64,000 bases of DNA from DATARH01 sp035504235 (GTDB lineage: Bacteria; Pseudomonadota; Alphaproteobacteria; ATCC43930; CGMCC-115725), in assembly GCA_035504235.1 (NCBI GenBank), contig DATJSH010000281.1, positions 16,349-80,348 on the forward strand. The letters are read 5' to 3'. Below are positions 16,634 through 25,649 of the stretch, piece by piece (within the stretch, counting starts at the first letter, position 1; every line of letters begins with the position of its first letter). Both the position numbers and the translations under genes were made by a program. Under the pieces are notes generated by a model. The model was not told the origin of the DNA, did no database searches, and saw nothing but the letters and a program-made list of their open reading frames with translations.

Positions 16634-18523
16634 ATGGCGATCACCGATATCGGCGTCACCGACATCGCCGACTTCGCCGACGGCCACGAGTTCGGTGCGG
16701 CCGGCGCGTATATCCGCGTCAAGGGCGTCGCGCGCGGCATGCTCGATCCCTCGGCGGCGTGCAATGCCGGCATCGCCGATCTCGACAAGGCGCCGGTGAA
16801 CGTCAAGGGCCTCGTCGAATACGCCACCGATTTCGACATATTGCGCCCGAAAGACCCGCTGCGCGGCAGCTCAATCCTCGTCTACGACGTGCCCAATCGC
16901 GGCTCGAAGCGCATCTTTACCTTGCTCGACGACGTGCTGCCCGGCCAACCCGGGAGCAACAACCCGCGGACCAAGGAGGATGCCGGGCTCGGCTTTCTGT
17001 TGGGGCGCGGCCATTCGATCGCGTGGTCGGGCTGGGACCCCAATGCGCGGCGCGCCGAGCAGGAATTGGGCGCCGAGTTTCCGGCAGCGCTTGAAGCCGG
17101 CAAGCCGATCGTCCGGCGCATCCGCGACGAGTTTCATTTCGGCACTCGTGCCGCCGGCGACGGCAGCGTACGCCGCCTCTCGTACCCCGCCGCCTCGACC
17201 GACCAGCCCGCGGCGCGGCTGACCGTGCGCGACCGCGAAAGCGACCGCCGCACCGAAATCCCCCACGACGAATGGCAATTTATTGAGGACCGCTCGATCC
17301 GCCTCCTGCCGCCGGGCCGCAACTTCGCGCCGGTCAAGATCTACGAGCTGTGGTACGAGGCCGTCGGGTCGAAGGTGCTCGGCATCGGCTATGCGAGCGT
17401 GCGCGACCTCGTCTCGTTGCTGCGCCACGGCGGCGGCGATCTCGGCCTCGGCCACGTAAAGCATACGCTCGCCTTTGGCGTATCGCAGAGCGGGCGCTTT
17501 CTGCGCCATTTCCTCGAGCTCGGCATGAACGGCGACGAGGCCGGGCAGACGGTGTTCGACGGCGTGTTCAGCCATGTCGCCGGCGCCGGCAAGGTGTTCG
17601 CGAACCACCGCTTCGGCATGCCCGGCCGCACCGCGACCCAGCACGAAGACCGGCTCTACCCGGAGAATTGGTTCCCGTTCAGCACCGCCAAGACCGCCGA
17701 TCCCGTCTCGGGACGCATCGGCGCGCTGCTCTCCGACGCCGCGAACGACCCAAAAATCGTCGAGACCAACAGCGCCACCGAGTACTGGCAGAAGGGCGCG
17801 TCCTTGATCCACACCGATCCCGGGCTGCGCCGCGACCTCAGCTTGCCCGACAATTCCCGCGCCTATCTGATCGCCGGGACTCAGCACGGCGGCCGGCCAG
17901 GCGTCGACCCTCGCCCCGGCCCGTGCGTCAATCCGCGCAACCCGCACAGTGCGACGCCCGCGCTGCGCGCCCTCTTCGCCGCGCTCGAAGACTGGGTCGT
18001 GCGCGATGTCGCGCCGCCGCCGAGCCGCGTGCCGTCGATCGCTGACGGCACGGCGGTGCTCGCCAAATCCGTGACGATGCCGAAGGTGCCGGGCTTTGCC
18101 GTGCCGCCCGGCGACAATGCTGTCCTGCCGCCGGTCGATTGGGTCGACCCGCCGGAAAGCTCGCCGCCCGCGCCCTACACGACGTTTGTCTCGGCTGTGG
18201 ACAGCAACGGCAACGAAGTGGCCGGCATCCGCCTGCCACAGATCGCCGTGCCGCTCGGCACCTTCACCGGCTGGAACGTCTACAAGGCGCAGCCCGACGA
18301 GCTCGCCGACCGCGACGGGTCGTTTATCGCCTTTGCTCGCACCAAGGCCGAGCGCGAAGCGGCGGGCGACCCCCGGCCTTCGCTGCAGGAGCGCTACGGC
18401 GCCAAGGCGCATTACGTCGACCGGCTCCGCCAGGCCGCGGCCGCGCTCGTCGCCGAGCGCCTGTTGCTGCAAGATGACGCCGATCGCCTCGTCGCCACGG
18501 CGCAAGGGGTCGAGCAATTCTGA
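16634..18523 (+). CDS. Alpha/beta hydrolase domain-containing protein (PF20091-like)
   Basis: 629 aa. The N-terminal beta-rich part has GHEFGAAGAYIRVKG, and the central hydrolase part carries a nucleophile elbow GVSQSGRFLRHF. The HxG-like AGTQHGG and a Tyr/Pro-rich C-terminal part complete the pattern of the large 'alpha/beta hydrolase domain' family seen in soil proteobacteria. There is no signal peptide, so it is probably cytoplasmic. Substrates are unknown; related proteins are usually predicted esterases. The start at 16634 gives MAITDIGV; an earlier in-frame start would overlap the DUF924 coding end. Confidence 0.75.
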   Translation: MAITDIGVTDIADFADGHEFGAAGAYIRVKGVARGMLDPSAACNAGIADLDKAPVNVKGLVEYATDFDILRPKDPLRGSSILVYDVPNRGSKRIFTLLDDVLPGQPGSNNPRTKEDAGLGFLLGRGHSIAWSGWDPNARRAEQELGAEFPAALEAGKPIVRRIRDEFHFGTRAAGDGSVRRLSYPAASTDQPAARLTVRDRESDRRTEIPHDEWQFIEDRSIRLLPPGRNFAPVKIYELWYEAVGSKVLGIGYASVRDLVSLLRHGGGDLGLGHVKHTLAFGVSQSGRFLRHFLELGMNGDEAGQTVFDGVFSHVAGAGKVFANHRFGMPGRTATQHEDRLYPENWFPFSTAKTADPVSGRIGALLSDAANDPKIVETNSATEYWQKGASLIHTDPGLRRDLSLPDNSRAYLIAGTQHGGRPGVDPRPGPCVNPRNPHSATPALRALFAALEDWVVRDVAPPPSRVPSIADGTAVLAKSVTMPKVPGFAVPPGDNAVLPPVDWVDPPESSPPAPYTTFVSAVDSNGNEVAGIRLPQIAVPLGTFTGWNVYKAQPDELADRDGSFIAFARTKAEREAAGDPRPSLQERYGAKAHYVDRLRQAAAALVAERLLLQDDADRLVATAQGVEQF

Positions 18524-18786
18524 CTAAGATTTGATCGCCGCGCACGCTGAGGCGGCACCGTCGTTGTCATTAATTTGTACTATTGGCGAAACATTCAGCG
18601 AATATGCTGCGCCGTGCAGCACGGGTTGGCTTGTTACTAGACATGGCCTGCGTTTAAAACGCGCGCTGCCCAAATTTTCGTCATCGTTTTTGTTAGAATA
18701 TTGTCGGCTGATTTGGCATGCGGCGTGCACGAGTTGGCCCAATCTACGCAATCCAATGTTTAAAAGAGAGGGGTATTGGGGAGGCC
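18524..18786. other. AT-richer intergenic stretch
   Basis: Between the hydrolase stop and the small leader ORF at 18787 lie about 260 bases, visibly richer in A+T than the rest of the window (runs such as gtttaaaac, ccaaattttcg and gtttttgttagaatattg). A promoter for the downstream small membrane protein is likely, and TAGAAT in the last run could be a -10, but no matching -35 is convincing. Short ORFs here on either strand have no coding look. Confidence 0.4.
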
Positions 18787-18852
18787 ATGACCCCATTGTT
18801 CACCCTGATTGCATGTGCGTGCCGGGCAAACCCGGCCCCTGTGCCGCGATGA
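18787..18852 (+). CDS. Possible 21-codon leader ORF, translationally coupled to the next gene
   Basis: ATG at 18787 follows GGGGAGG at two-base spacing, which is short but the only strong ribosome site in this area. It encodes MTPLFTLIACACRANPAPVPR and ends in a TGA that overlaps the ATG of the following membrane-protein ORF (ATGA at 18849-18852). The membrane ORF has no Shine-Dalgarno of its own, so translation of this leader could feed it. The peptide may have no function itself. Confidence 0.35.
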   Translation: MTPLFTLIACACRANPAPVPR

Positions 18853-19070
18853 TCAATCTGCTGGGCTATTTCGCGGCGGCGTTGGTGCTCGCGACGTTCT
18901 GCGCTCGCCACATGATCACCTTGCGCAGCTTGGCCATCGTGAGCAACATCGCTTTCATTGCCTACGCTTACTGGGCCGCCTTGCCGCCGATACTGGTTCT
19001 CCATGCGGTTATGCTGCCGATGAACGTGATGCGACTGCGACAGGCAATCATGCAGCCGGTCGCGACATAG
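18849..19070 (+). CDS. Small integral membrane protein, 73 aa
   Basis: Begins MINLLGYFAAALVLATFCA. It has two to three hydrophobic helices (LLGYFAAALVLATF, IVSNIAFIAYAYWA, PILVLHAVMLPMNVM) and ends in a short polar tail. The pattern 'LGY-A-ALVL-TF---MI-LR--AI-SN-AFI-Y-Y' resembles the N-terminal membrane segment of a family of rhizobial proteins that continue into a cyclic-nucleotide-binding domain; here that domain is absent. It could be a stand-alone version or a truncated remnant. The start is set by the 4-bp overlap with the leader ORF; longer in-frame starts at 18810 and 18756 lack ribosome sites. Confidence 0.55.
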   Translation: MINLLGYFAAALVLATFCARHMITLRSLAIVSNIAFIAYAYWAALPPILVLHAVMLPMNVMRLRQAIMQPVAT

Positions 19071-19218
19071 GACGCGCACGACAGCGTTGCTGCTGTACCC
19101 AGTCCGAAAGTTGCGCGTCCACCGAGCAAGCCGCTTGCTGCGCGGCATGGATCGGATCAGCATCGCCTGCCGAGGCTAATAAAACGCCCCGGACGACCGG
19201 GGTTCAGGGGAGGAACGC

Positions 19219-20403
19219 ATGCGTTTACCGAGACTTGCCGGGCCCGCGGTGGCGGCGGCCGTGACGCTCGTCATGCTGGGGGGCATCGCGCACGCTCAGC
19301 AGCTGATGATCGTCGGCAACGACCAGAAAATCCAGTTCGCCGACGGCAAGCCGACAACGGTCGCCCCCGGCAAGGACACGCTGTCGGTCATCGATATCTC
19401 AAAGCCGGCGGCGCCGCGCATCGTCGCGACCATCCCGCTCGACAACACGATTGTCGGGCCCCCGACCAATCTGGCGATCACGCCGTCGCGCGATCTGGCC
19501 CTTGTCGCCGACACGATGAAAGGCGTTCCCAAGGACAACGCGTTCGCCCTTGCCCCCGACAACCGGCTTTTCGTCATCGATTTGACGGCGAACCCGCCGG
19601 CGCTGGTCAACACGCTGACCCTCGGCAACGCCCCGACCGGGTTGGCCATCTCACCCGACGGCAAGTGGGCGCTGGTCTGCAACCGCGACGACGGGACGAT
19701 CTCGGTGCTTTCGATCAACGGCCACGAGGTCAAGGTGGCCGACACGGTGACCGTCGGCGCCGCGGCCGACAAGGTGTCGGCGGTCGCCATCAGCCCCGAC
19801 GGCAAGACCGCGCTGGCGGTCAAGCCGGGCAGTGACAAGGTCGCCGTGCTGTCCATCGCCAACGGCAAGGTCAGCTACGACGCGAAGAGCGACCTCCCGG
19901 CCAACAACTATCCCTACAACGTGGCGATCACCCCGAACGGGCAGATCGCCCTCATCGCCAATACCGGCGGCGGCGGCAGTTCGGATGGCAATGTCGATAC
20001 CGTGAGCGTCGTCGACATGACCGCGAAGCCGATCCATATCATCGATCACATCGCCGTCGGCGACTCGCCGGAGGGCCTGGCGATCAGCCCCAAGGGCAAC
20101 CTCGCCGTCACCGTGGAGGCGCGCGGATCGAACCGTCCCAAGGATACCTGGTACTACCATCCGGGCGGCGCGGTCAGCGTGCTGCGGATCGACGGCAAGA
20201 AGGTGACGCGGGTTGGCGAGGTGACGGTCGGCGCGCTGCCCGAAGGCGCAGCGTTCAGCGCCGACGGCAGCCATATTTACGTCGGCAACTTTATCGATTC
20301 GGACCTGTCGGTGCTGCAGGTCATGGGCGACCGCGCCACCGACACCGGCAAGCGCTTCAAGCTGCCCGGCCAGCCCGCCTCGGTGCGCGCCGGCCCGCAA
20401 TAG
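19219..20403 (+). CDS. Exported YncE/lactonase-like beta-propeller protein
   Basis: 394 aa with a clear Sec signal peptide (MRLPRLAGPAVAAAVTLVML, cleavage after AHA near residue 26). The mature part is a seven-blade propeller of YVTN/YncE-type repeats, seen as repeated 'AISPDGK-AL' blocks (TGLAISPDGKWAL, SAVAISPDGKTAL, NVAITPNGQIAL, EGLAISPKGNLAV). Such proteins are periplasmic; some bind DNA or act as lactonases, but most have no known role. A GGAGG precedes the ATG. A small membrane-protein gene follows 21 bp downstream and is likely co-transcribed. Confidence 0.85.
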   Translation: MRLPRLAGPAVAAAVTLVMLGGIAHAQQLMIVGNDQKIQFADGKPTTVAPGKDTLSVIDISKPAAPRIVATIPLDNTIVGPPTNLAITPSRDLALVADTMKGVPKDNAFALAPDNRLFVIDLTANPPALVNTLTLGNAPTGLAISPDGKWALVCNRDDGTISVLSINGHEVKVADTVTVGAAADKVSAVAISPDGKTALAVKPGSDKVAVLSIANGKVSYDAKSDLPANNYPYNVAITPNGQIALIANTGGGGSSDGNVDTVSVVDMTAKPIHIIDHIAVGDSPEGLAISPKGNLAVTVEARGSNRPKDTWYYHPGGAVSVLRIDGKKVTRVGEVTVGALPEGAAFSADGSHIYVGNFIDSDLSVLQVMGDRATDTGKRFKLPGQPASVRAGPQ

Positions 20404-20424
20404 ATGCGACTATAGGAGGGCATC

Positions 20425-20679
20425 ATGGCGCTTCGGTTGATCATCGTTACGCTCGCCCTGCTTCTCGCCGCTGGCGGCTTTCTCGGGGCCGGCCCGACAC
20501 CGGGCGGCCCGTTCAACCCGTTCGGCTGGCTGTTTGTCGGCTTGGCGGCGCTGGTCTGGCTTGAATGGAAACCGATGCAGGCCGGGCTCGACCAGCGCAC
20601 CGGCGTCATGGACGCGTTCACGCGGAACATTCTCGGGACGCGGGAGCGCAAAACCAGCTCGGGCGGCAGCTCGTCGTAA
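20425..20679 (+). CDS. Small membrane protein, 84 aa
   Basis: Two hydrophobic stretches (residues of about 4-22 and 32-47) separated by a Gly/Pro turn, with a polar Ser-rich tail. A good AGGAGG ribosome site is at 20415-20420. No family recognised. It lies 21 bp after the exported propeller gene and converges with bcsZ, with one base between their stops. Confidence 0.65.
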   Translation: MALRLIIVTLALLLAAGGFLGAGPTPGGPFNPFGWLFVGLAALVWLEWKPMQAGLDQRTGVMDAFTRNILGTRERKTSSGGSSS

Positions 20680-20680
20680 T

Positions 20681-21727
20681 CTAGGGATCGATGCCCGTCG
20701 CGCGGCCGGCGAGACCGGCGAGCAGGATAAGGCTCGCCGAGTAGTAGTCGTCCTTGTCATCGATCTGCGGCATCGGCACGGCCTTGCCGTGGAGCCGCGC
20801 GCGGACCAGATCGATGATCGCCTGAAACCCGCTCGGCGCGGCAAACGGCGCGACCGCGCCACTGGTCACATCGACCCAAGCCGGGACGGGTTTGTCGGCA
20901 AATTCGTCCCAGAATCGCATTTCGTCCACGAGGCGCCGGTTCGTCGCCTCGTATCCCCAGATCAGGTAGAGCGGGATGCGGATCGCGTCATAGCCGAAGC
21001 GCGGCGGCAGCGCCGCGGCCGGGGCAACCTTTCCGGTCTTGTCGATCGTCACCCAATCCGCGGGCAGGTCCCATTCGCCAAAGCGCGCCTTCGCCAAGAG
21101 GCGCAGCCCGTCGATGCGCAGCCGCGCCCATTTCGGCGAGGGATCGAGACGCGGGAATACCCTGAGCGCCGGATAGACATAGTAGGACGGGTTGACGAGG
21201 ACGCTGCCGTCCTTGCGGGTAAACCCGTCAAGGCCCGGCAGCAACACCAGCCCACCGGCGGCCGGCGTGATCAGCTTCTGGCGAATATCGACGACGATAC
21301 GGCGTGCGTCTTTGGCATAGGCCGCGTTGTGCCAGCGCCACGCGGCGCGGGCCAGCGCCCAGGCGATCAGCGTATCGCCATCGGTGGCGTTGTTGGTATC
21401 GGCGATCGGGTTCTGGGCGCTTGGGTCCCAGCGCCATGAAAACAGTCCGTCACCTGGCCGCCGCAGCTTGTCGCGCGTCCAATTCCAGACGCGGTCGAAG
21501 GCGGCGCGGTCGTCGAAATTCTCGGCGAACAGCATCGCCCAGCCCTGGCCTTCGGTATGGCTGACACCCTTGTTGGCGGTATCGAGGACACGTCCGTCGG
21601 CATCGATAAAGCGGTCGCGGTAGGTGAGCCATTCGTCGGCTAGCGACGCGCTCTGCGCCTGCGCGATCGCCGGAGCCAGCAAAACAGCCGTCAGAGCAAC
21701 AATCAGGACAGCGACAAACGCTCGCAT
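20681..21727 (-). CDS. bcsZ: Cellulose-operon endoglucanase BcsZ, glycoside hydrolase family 8
   Basis: 348 aa with a Sec signal peptide ending AQAQ near residue 24. GH8 features: proton-donor glutamate in SHTEGQGWAM (Glu59), DGDTLIAWALARAAW, NPSYYVYPALRVF, and RFGYDAIRIPLYLIWGY with the second acidic residue. BcsZ is the periplasmic beta-1,4-glucanase that trims or frees cellulose chains during export. It is the last gene of the cellulose cluster, 48 bp after bcsD. Confidence 0.95.
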   Translation of the reverse strand: MRAFVAVLIVALTAVLLAPAIAQAQSASLADEWLTYRDRFIDADGRVLDTANKGVSHTEGQGWAMLFAENFDDRAAFDRVWNWTRDKLRRPGDGLFSWRWDPSAQNPIADTNNATDGDTLIAWALARAAWRWHNAAYAKDARRIVVDIRQKLITPAAGGLVLLPGLDGFTRKDGSVLVNPSYYVYPALRVFPRLDPSPKWARLRIDGLRLLAKARFGEWDLPADWVTIDKTGKVAPAAALPPRFGYDAIRIPLYLIWGYEATNRRLVDEMRFWDEFADKPVPAWVDVTSGAVAPFAAPSGFQAIIDLVRARLHGKAVPMPQIDDKDDYYSASLILLAGLAGRATGIDP

Positions 21728-21775
21728 CGAACCGCTGCGGGAAGAAACCCTATGGGAACGAATTGCGCGGGCGGC

Positions 21776-22258
21776 CTATTCTGGACGGCCGTAGCGGAAG
21801 TTCAACAGCGCCCCGGTTCCTTGCGGCTGCCCAACCAGACGAGCGGTGAAGGACGGGTCTCCGCCCTGCTCGCCAAGCCAGCCCGTGTACAAACCTTCGA
21901 GGATCGGCACCAGCCAACTGCGCCGGTTCTCGTCCTGCGGCACCAGCGGGAAGGCGCCATGGGTGATCTCGATGAAATTGTCGTTCTCGCGCAGGCGCAT
22001 CCAGCCCCAGTCGATCCCTTCGAGGACGCTGTTGATGTCGTCCTCAAGCTCCTCGAGGCTGGCGCAATGGCGCAGCGGCAAAAGCCTGGCCATCTTGTGG
22101 CCCAGCGCTCCGAGGAATTGGTTGGCCTCGCCGGCGTCGACGCGCTCCTCGAATTCGGCAAACATCGCCGCCATGAAATGGACCCATTGCCGCGAGCATT
22201 GCTGCCGAGCGTAATAATGGAGGGAGATCAGTTCTTCGTCCAAGGCCGGGCTAGCCAT
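21776..22258 (-). CDS. bcsD: Cellulose synthase subunit D (BcsD/AxCesD family)
   Basis: 160 aa. The stretch SWLVPILEGLYTGWL, preceded by GKxxA-like GHKMARLLPL, LEELEDDINSVLEGIDWGW and followed by a short strand region, parallels AxCesD, the octameric periplasmic ring that gathers nascent chains into crystalline cellulose in Komagataeibacter. The ATG at 22258 is chosen for its AAGGAGG site with five to six bases spacing; a longer frame starts at 22279. No signal peptide, as in known BcsD. Position between the acetylation genes and bcsZ supports the call. Confidence 0.88.
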   Translation of the reverse strand: MASPALDEELISLHYYARQQCSRQWVHFMAAMFAEFEERVDAGEANQFLGALGHKMARLLPLRHCASLEELEDDINSVLEGIDWGWMRLRENDNFIEITHGAFPLVPQDENRRSWLVPILEGLYTGWLGEQGGDPSFTARLVGQPQGTGALLNFRYGRPE

Positions 22259-22313
22259 CAGCGCCTCCTTCGCGCACAAAGAGATAACGCGCGGCGCGGC
22301 ATCAATACCAGCG

Positions 22314-23501
22314 CTATTTTACAGGGTTGCTTGTCGCCAGCGTCGCGGCCCACTGCTCGTCCGAAGCCGCCACCGGCTCCTCGATCATCCGCTCGGGAAT
22401 CTCCCAGACAATCGCCCGGGGCGGGGTTTTCTGGAATTCGGGCTTGGCAAAATAGGTGATCGCGGCATTGGCCACCCCACCGTTATCTTCGGCGTGGTTC
22501 TCAACCGGGGAGCCAAGCGCCAGCGAGAGGAACGGCACGAAATTGGCCCGGCGCGAGAATGAGGTGCCGATCACCGCGAGCTCCGGTGCCGGCGTCTCGT
22601 CGAGAAGCCCGACATTGGCGGCCGCGGACTCGGCGATCACGGTCGGCGCTTCCTGGTCGCCGTGCGGGCGCAGCGGGTACGGCACGTTGTCGAGCCCGGC
22701 GAGCCGAATCAGATCGCCGACCCGTTCGTGCTCCGGATCCGAGGTGACCTCGAACTCGGCCTTTTGCGTCGGCGCAAGGCCCGCCGCCTTCACCCCCGCG
22801 GCGATCGCGGCGGCGGCGGTCTTGGCGCCGCGTTCGTTCCAATGCGTGTCGGTACGGTAATAGCGGTCGCCGCCCTCCGCGTTCATCGGCCCCAGCAGAT
22901 CGACGACATCGATCCCAGCGGATTTGAGGCGGGTCTCGAAATCGCCGAGCCGGCCGGCGATCGCCGGCGGCCGCTCGACGCCGCACAAATCGGCCGATTG
23001 GACGCGCGACTTGTCGGGCACCGGTGCGACCACCAACCCGATGTTGCGGCTCTTCAGATAGGCCGCGACCTCCTCGACCATGCGGATATGTTTCGCGGCG
23101 TTGCCGAGGCGGTCATGGTTCAGCGCCAGCTCGTCGGTGAGAAACAGCCAGTTGTCGCAGCCGCGTCTCACCCGCGCACCGAGATCGCCGGTGAGCATGT
23201 ACGACGTCACCCGGTCGAAGGTCACCAGTGGCGTTTCAAGCGGGCTGGCGTGCTGCAGGAAGTCGCCGACCGCATTCGTGGTCCTGCCGTCGACGGCTGC
23301 CGACCACGTGATGTCCTTGGCCGGCAGTCCGGCGCGCTTGAAAACGAGCGTATAGAGGCTGGTCGCCAGCCCGATGGCGAGGATCGCCAGCAGCGCCGCG
23401 CCGGGCAGCATCAAAGGACGGATCCGCAACGGCATCGCCCCGACGAATGACCCCCTGCCCGGCGAACCGGTTGGCGCAAGCGGATCGACCGGGATTGTCA
23501 T
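22314..23501 (-). CDS. AlgJ/AlgX-like SGNH-fold acetyltransferase component (WssI-type)
   Basis: 395 aa. A single N-terminal membrane anchor (about residues 31-53) precedes a periplasmic SGNH-like domain with the AlgX/AlgJ signatures: NWLFLTDE, VPDKSRVQS, the Asp-His pair in RTDTHWNERG and the Ser in GTSFSRR. AlgJ/WssI proteins pass or use acetyl groups for polysaccharide O-acetylation. It sits 9 bp after the MBOAT gene and upstream of bcsD, so the likely acceptor is cellulose. Alginate is excluded as context, since no alginate genes are present. Confidence 0.88.
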   Translation of the reverse strand: MTIPVDPLAPTGSPGRGSFVGAMPLRIRPLMLPGAALLAILAIGLATSLYTLVFKRAGLPAKDITWSAAVDGRTTNAVGDFLQHASPLETPLVTFDRVTSYMLTGDLGARVRRGCDNWLFLTDELALNHDRLGNAAKHIRMVEEVAAYLKSRNIGLVVAPVPDKSRVQSADLCGVERPPAIAGRLGDFETRLKSAGIDVVDLLGPMNAEGGDRYYRTDTHWNERGAKTAAAAIAAGVKAAGLAPTQKAEFEVTSDPEHERVGDLIRLAGLDNVPYPLRPHGDQEAPTVIAESAAANVGLLDETPAPELAVIGTSFSRRANFVPFLSLALGSPVENHAEDNGGVANAAITYFAKPEFQKTPPRAIVWEIPERMIEEPVAASDEQWAATLATSNPVK

Positions 23502-23510
23502 CGCCCCGCC

Positions 23511-24920
23511 TTAAAACTGAAAATACAGGAAGGGCACTGTTTGGTGGCCCATCATCACCGCGATCGCGTAAAGGAAGAGGGCGATCGGCCACAACGCTTC
23601 CCACCACTCGCCGGTATTCTCGAAGCGCGGGAAGAATCGGACCTTCACCGCCGGCCAGAACACCACCGCCGCGGCGATGCCCATCCACAGCCAAAGCAGC
23701 GGCCGCATCACCAGGATCATCTGATCGCTCATCGCGAAGCCGTTGAGGCCGACCTGGCCCGACAGCATCGCCACCGTGCCGTCCCAGCTCGTCGCGCGGA
23801 ACGGCGTCCAGGCGAACAGCACCGTCAGCAAGGTCAGCGGATAGGACAGCGCGCTCGGCCACCACAATCGGCGTTGGCCCCAGAACCGGGCGATGGCCAA
23901 CGCGACGCCGTGGATGACGCCCCACAGCAGGAACGACCAGCTCGCGCCGTGCCACAGCCCGCCGATCGCCATCGTCAGGAACAGATTGGTGTAGGTGCGC
24001 ACGTCGCCGTGGCGGTTGCCGCCCAGCGAAATGTAGAGATAATCGCGCAGCCAGGTCGACAGGCTGATATGCCAACGCCGCCAGAAATCCTGGATGGTCA
24101 CCGCCAGGTAGGGGTCGCGGAAGTTTTCGGGGTACTTGAACCCGAGCATGCGGCCGAGGCCGATCGCCATCGCGCTGTAGCCGGCGAAGTCGAAGAAGAT
24201 CTGGAACGCGAAGCAGACATTGCCAAGCCAGGCGTCGACAAAGGTCGGGTGCGCGAGGCCGAATGCCGCTTCGACCACCGGCGCCAGCGTATCGGCGATC
24301 AGCACCTTGACCGCAAAGCCGAGCATGAAGCGGCGCGCGCCGATCGACATGTCCTCGAAGGTGAGCTGCCGCTCGATGAGCGCCTTGTCGACCCAGGAAT
24401 AGCGGATGATCGGGCCGGCGATCAGATGCGGGAACATGTCGAGGTAGGCGGCGAAGCTGACAAAGCTCGGTTCGGCCATGACCGTGCGGCGGCGCACGTC
24501 GATCAGATATGACACCGACTGCAGCACCGTGAACGACAGCGCGATCGGCAGGATTACATTGCTCCACGGGATCGGCCCCAGCGCCAGCGCCTGCAGTGCG
24601 CCGCTTGCCGTGTGCACCAGGAGATTGGCGTATTTGAACCAGCAGAGGCAGCCGACGATCGCGACGATGCCGCCGGCCAGCATAAGCCGCTCGCGGCGGT
24701 CGTCAGCGCGTTGCGTGGCGCGCTCGATCTCGCGGCCGAGAAACCAGGCGATAAAGGTGATGCCGACGATCAGCAGCAGGAAGACCGGCTTCCACCAAGC
24801 GTAGAACATCCAGCTGCCAAGGCACAGCGTCGCATTCCGCGCGCTGCCTGGCGTCGCCACATACGCGATGAAGAACAGCGGCAGAAACAGCGCCAGAAAT
24901 TCGATCGACGAGAAGACCAT
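23511..24920 (-). CDS. MBOAT O-acyltransferase (AlgI/WssH-type)
   Basis: 469 aa polytopic membrane protein with about ten or more hydrophobic segments. The MBOAT core is clear: FPHLIAGPIIRY, IFFDFAGYSAMAIGLG, FWRRWHISLSTWLRDYLYI, and the catalytic histidine in GGLWHGASWSF (about residue 323). AlgI-type enzymes move acetyl groups from cytoplasmic acetyl-CoA across the inner membrane to an AlgJ/AlgX partner. The cluster position, between algF-like and algJ-like genes within a cellulose operon, matches the Pseudomonas fluorescens Wss system for acetylated cellulose. Confidence 0.95.
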   Translation of the reverse strand: MVFSSIEFLALFLPLFFIAYVATPGSARNATLCLGSWMFYAWWKPVFLLLIVGITFIAWFLGREIERATQRADDRRERLMLAGGIVAIVGCLCWFKYANLLVHTASGALQALALGPIPWSNVILPIALSFTVLQSVSYLIDVRRRTVMAEPSFVSFAAYLDMFPHLIAGPIIRYSWVDKALIERQLTFEDMSIGARRFMLGFAVKVLIADTLAPVVEAAFGLAHPTFVDAWLGNVCFAFQIFFDFAGYSAMAIGLGRMLGFKYPENFRDPYLAVTIQDFWRRWHISLSTWLRDYLYISLGGNRHGDVRTYTNLFLTMAIGGLWHGASWSFLLWGVIHGVALAIARFWGQRRLWWPSALSYPLTLLTVLFAWTPFRATSWDGTVAMLSGQVGLNGFAMSDQMILVMRPLLWLWMGIAAAVVFWPAVKVRFFPRFENTGEWWEALWPIALFLYAIAVMMGHQTVPFLYFQF

Positions 24921-24938
24921 GGGACGCCGCGCCGATGT

Positions 24939-25649
24939 TTAGGGCCGGAACGGCGCCTGCTCGTCGCGCTGCGCGACAACCTGCGGACCCGGTTGGCCGG
25001 CGACGAGAAAGACGCTGTAGCGGTCGCCGGCATTGAGCTGGCCGAGCTTTGCCGGCACGGTCTGCGCCGGGTCGCCGCAAGCAACGCCGAGCGCGACATC
25101 CACCGGATTGACCAGTCGCCGGCCGAGCGCCCCCGGCACGATATCGGAGATGACCGGTTGATGATTTTCACCCGCGACGAGCTGCGCCTTGGCGCAGTTC
25201 TTGTCGGCGTTGAAGAGCGCGAGCGAGGATTTGAGCGCATTGAAATCGCTCGGTGTTTCACGGAAGACGCTGAGCGCGATGCCGGCGCCGTCGGCGGTCA
25301 CCGCGACGGTGACGAACTCGTTGGCGGCGAGGGTCACGTTGATCGGCTTGGTCGCCTCGCCGAGCTGCGCCGAGCCGGTGAGTGCCGCACCCGGCGTGAC
25401 GGGATCGAACTCGCCGACGCGATGGGCATCATCCGCCGGGATCACGATCTTCGCCGCCGGCGAGACGATGGTTACCTCGCCGGGCGCCAGATTGACAAAG
25501 CGCAGATAGGCGACGCCATTCGGCGGGCCGCTTGGGTAGAGCCGCCCTTCCGCCGCGCTGGCGTGTCCCGGCTGTGCTGCGGCGATCGCCGCGATCAGTG
25601 CGAGGCCGTTGAGCATGCGGAGGGCGAACCGGATCGCGGTGGCGTTCAC
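24939..25649 (-). CDS. AlgF-like periplasmic polysaccharide acetylation protein
   Basis: 236 aa with an N-terminal signal peptide (hydrophobic LNGLALIAAIAAAQPG, cleavage near ASA). The mature protein is beta-rich, beginning with EGRLYPSGPPNGVAYLRFVN, which parallels the AlgF start, and has two short Ig-like modules. AlgF helps hand acetyl groups from AlgI to the acetyltransferase in the periplasm. The GTG start overlaps the stop of the upstream SGNH gene by 4 bp (GTGA), and the MBOAT gene follows after 18 bp, so these are coupled. Confidence 0.82.
   Translation of the reverse strand: MNATAIRFALRMLNGLALIAAIAAAQPGHASAAEGRLYPSGPPNGVAYLRFVNLAPGEVTIVSPAAKIVIPADDAHRVGEFDPVTPGAALTGSAQLGEATKPINVTLAANEFVTVAVTADGAGIALSVFRETPSDFNALKSSLALFNADKNCAKAQLVAGENHQPVISDIVPGALGRRLVNPVDVALGVACGDPAQTVPAKLGQLNAGDRYSVFLVAGQPGPQVVAQRDEQAPFRP

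Noticed and set aside
16871..18517. Minus-strand frame opposite the alpha/beta hydrolase
   Set aside because: The plus frame is coupled to DUF924 and has the family motifs; the minus frame has none.
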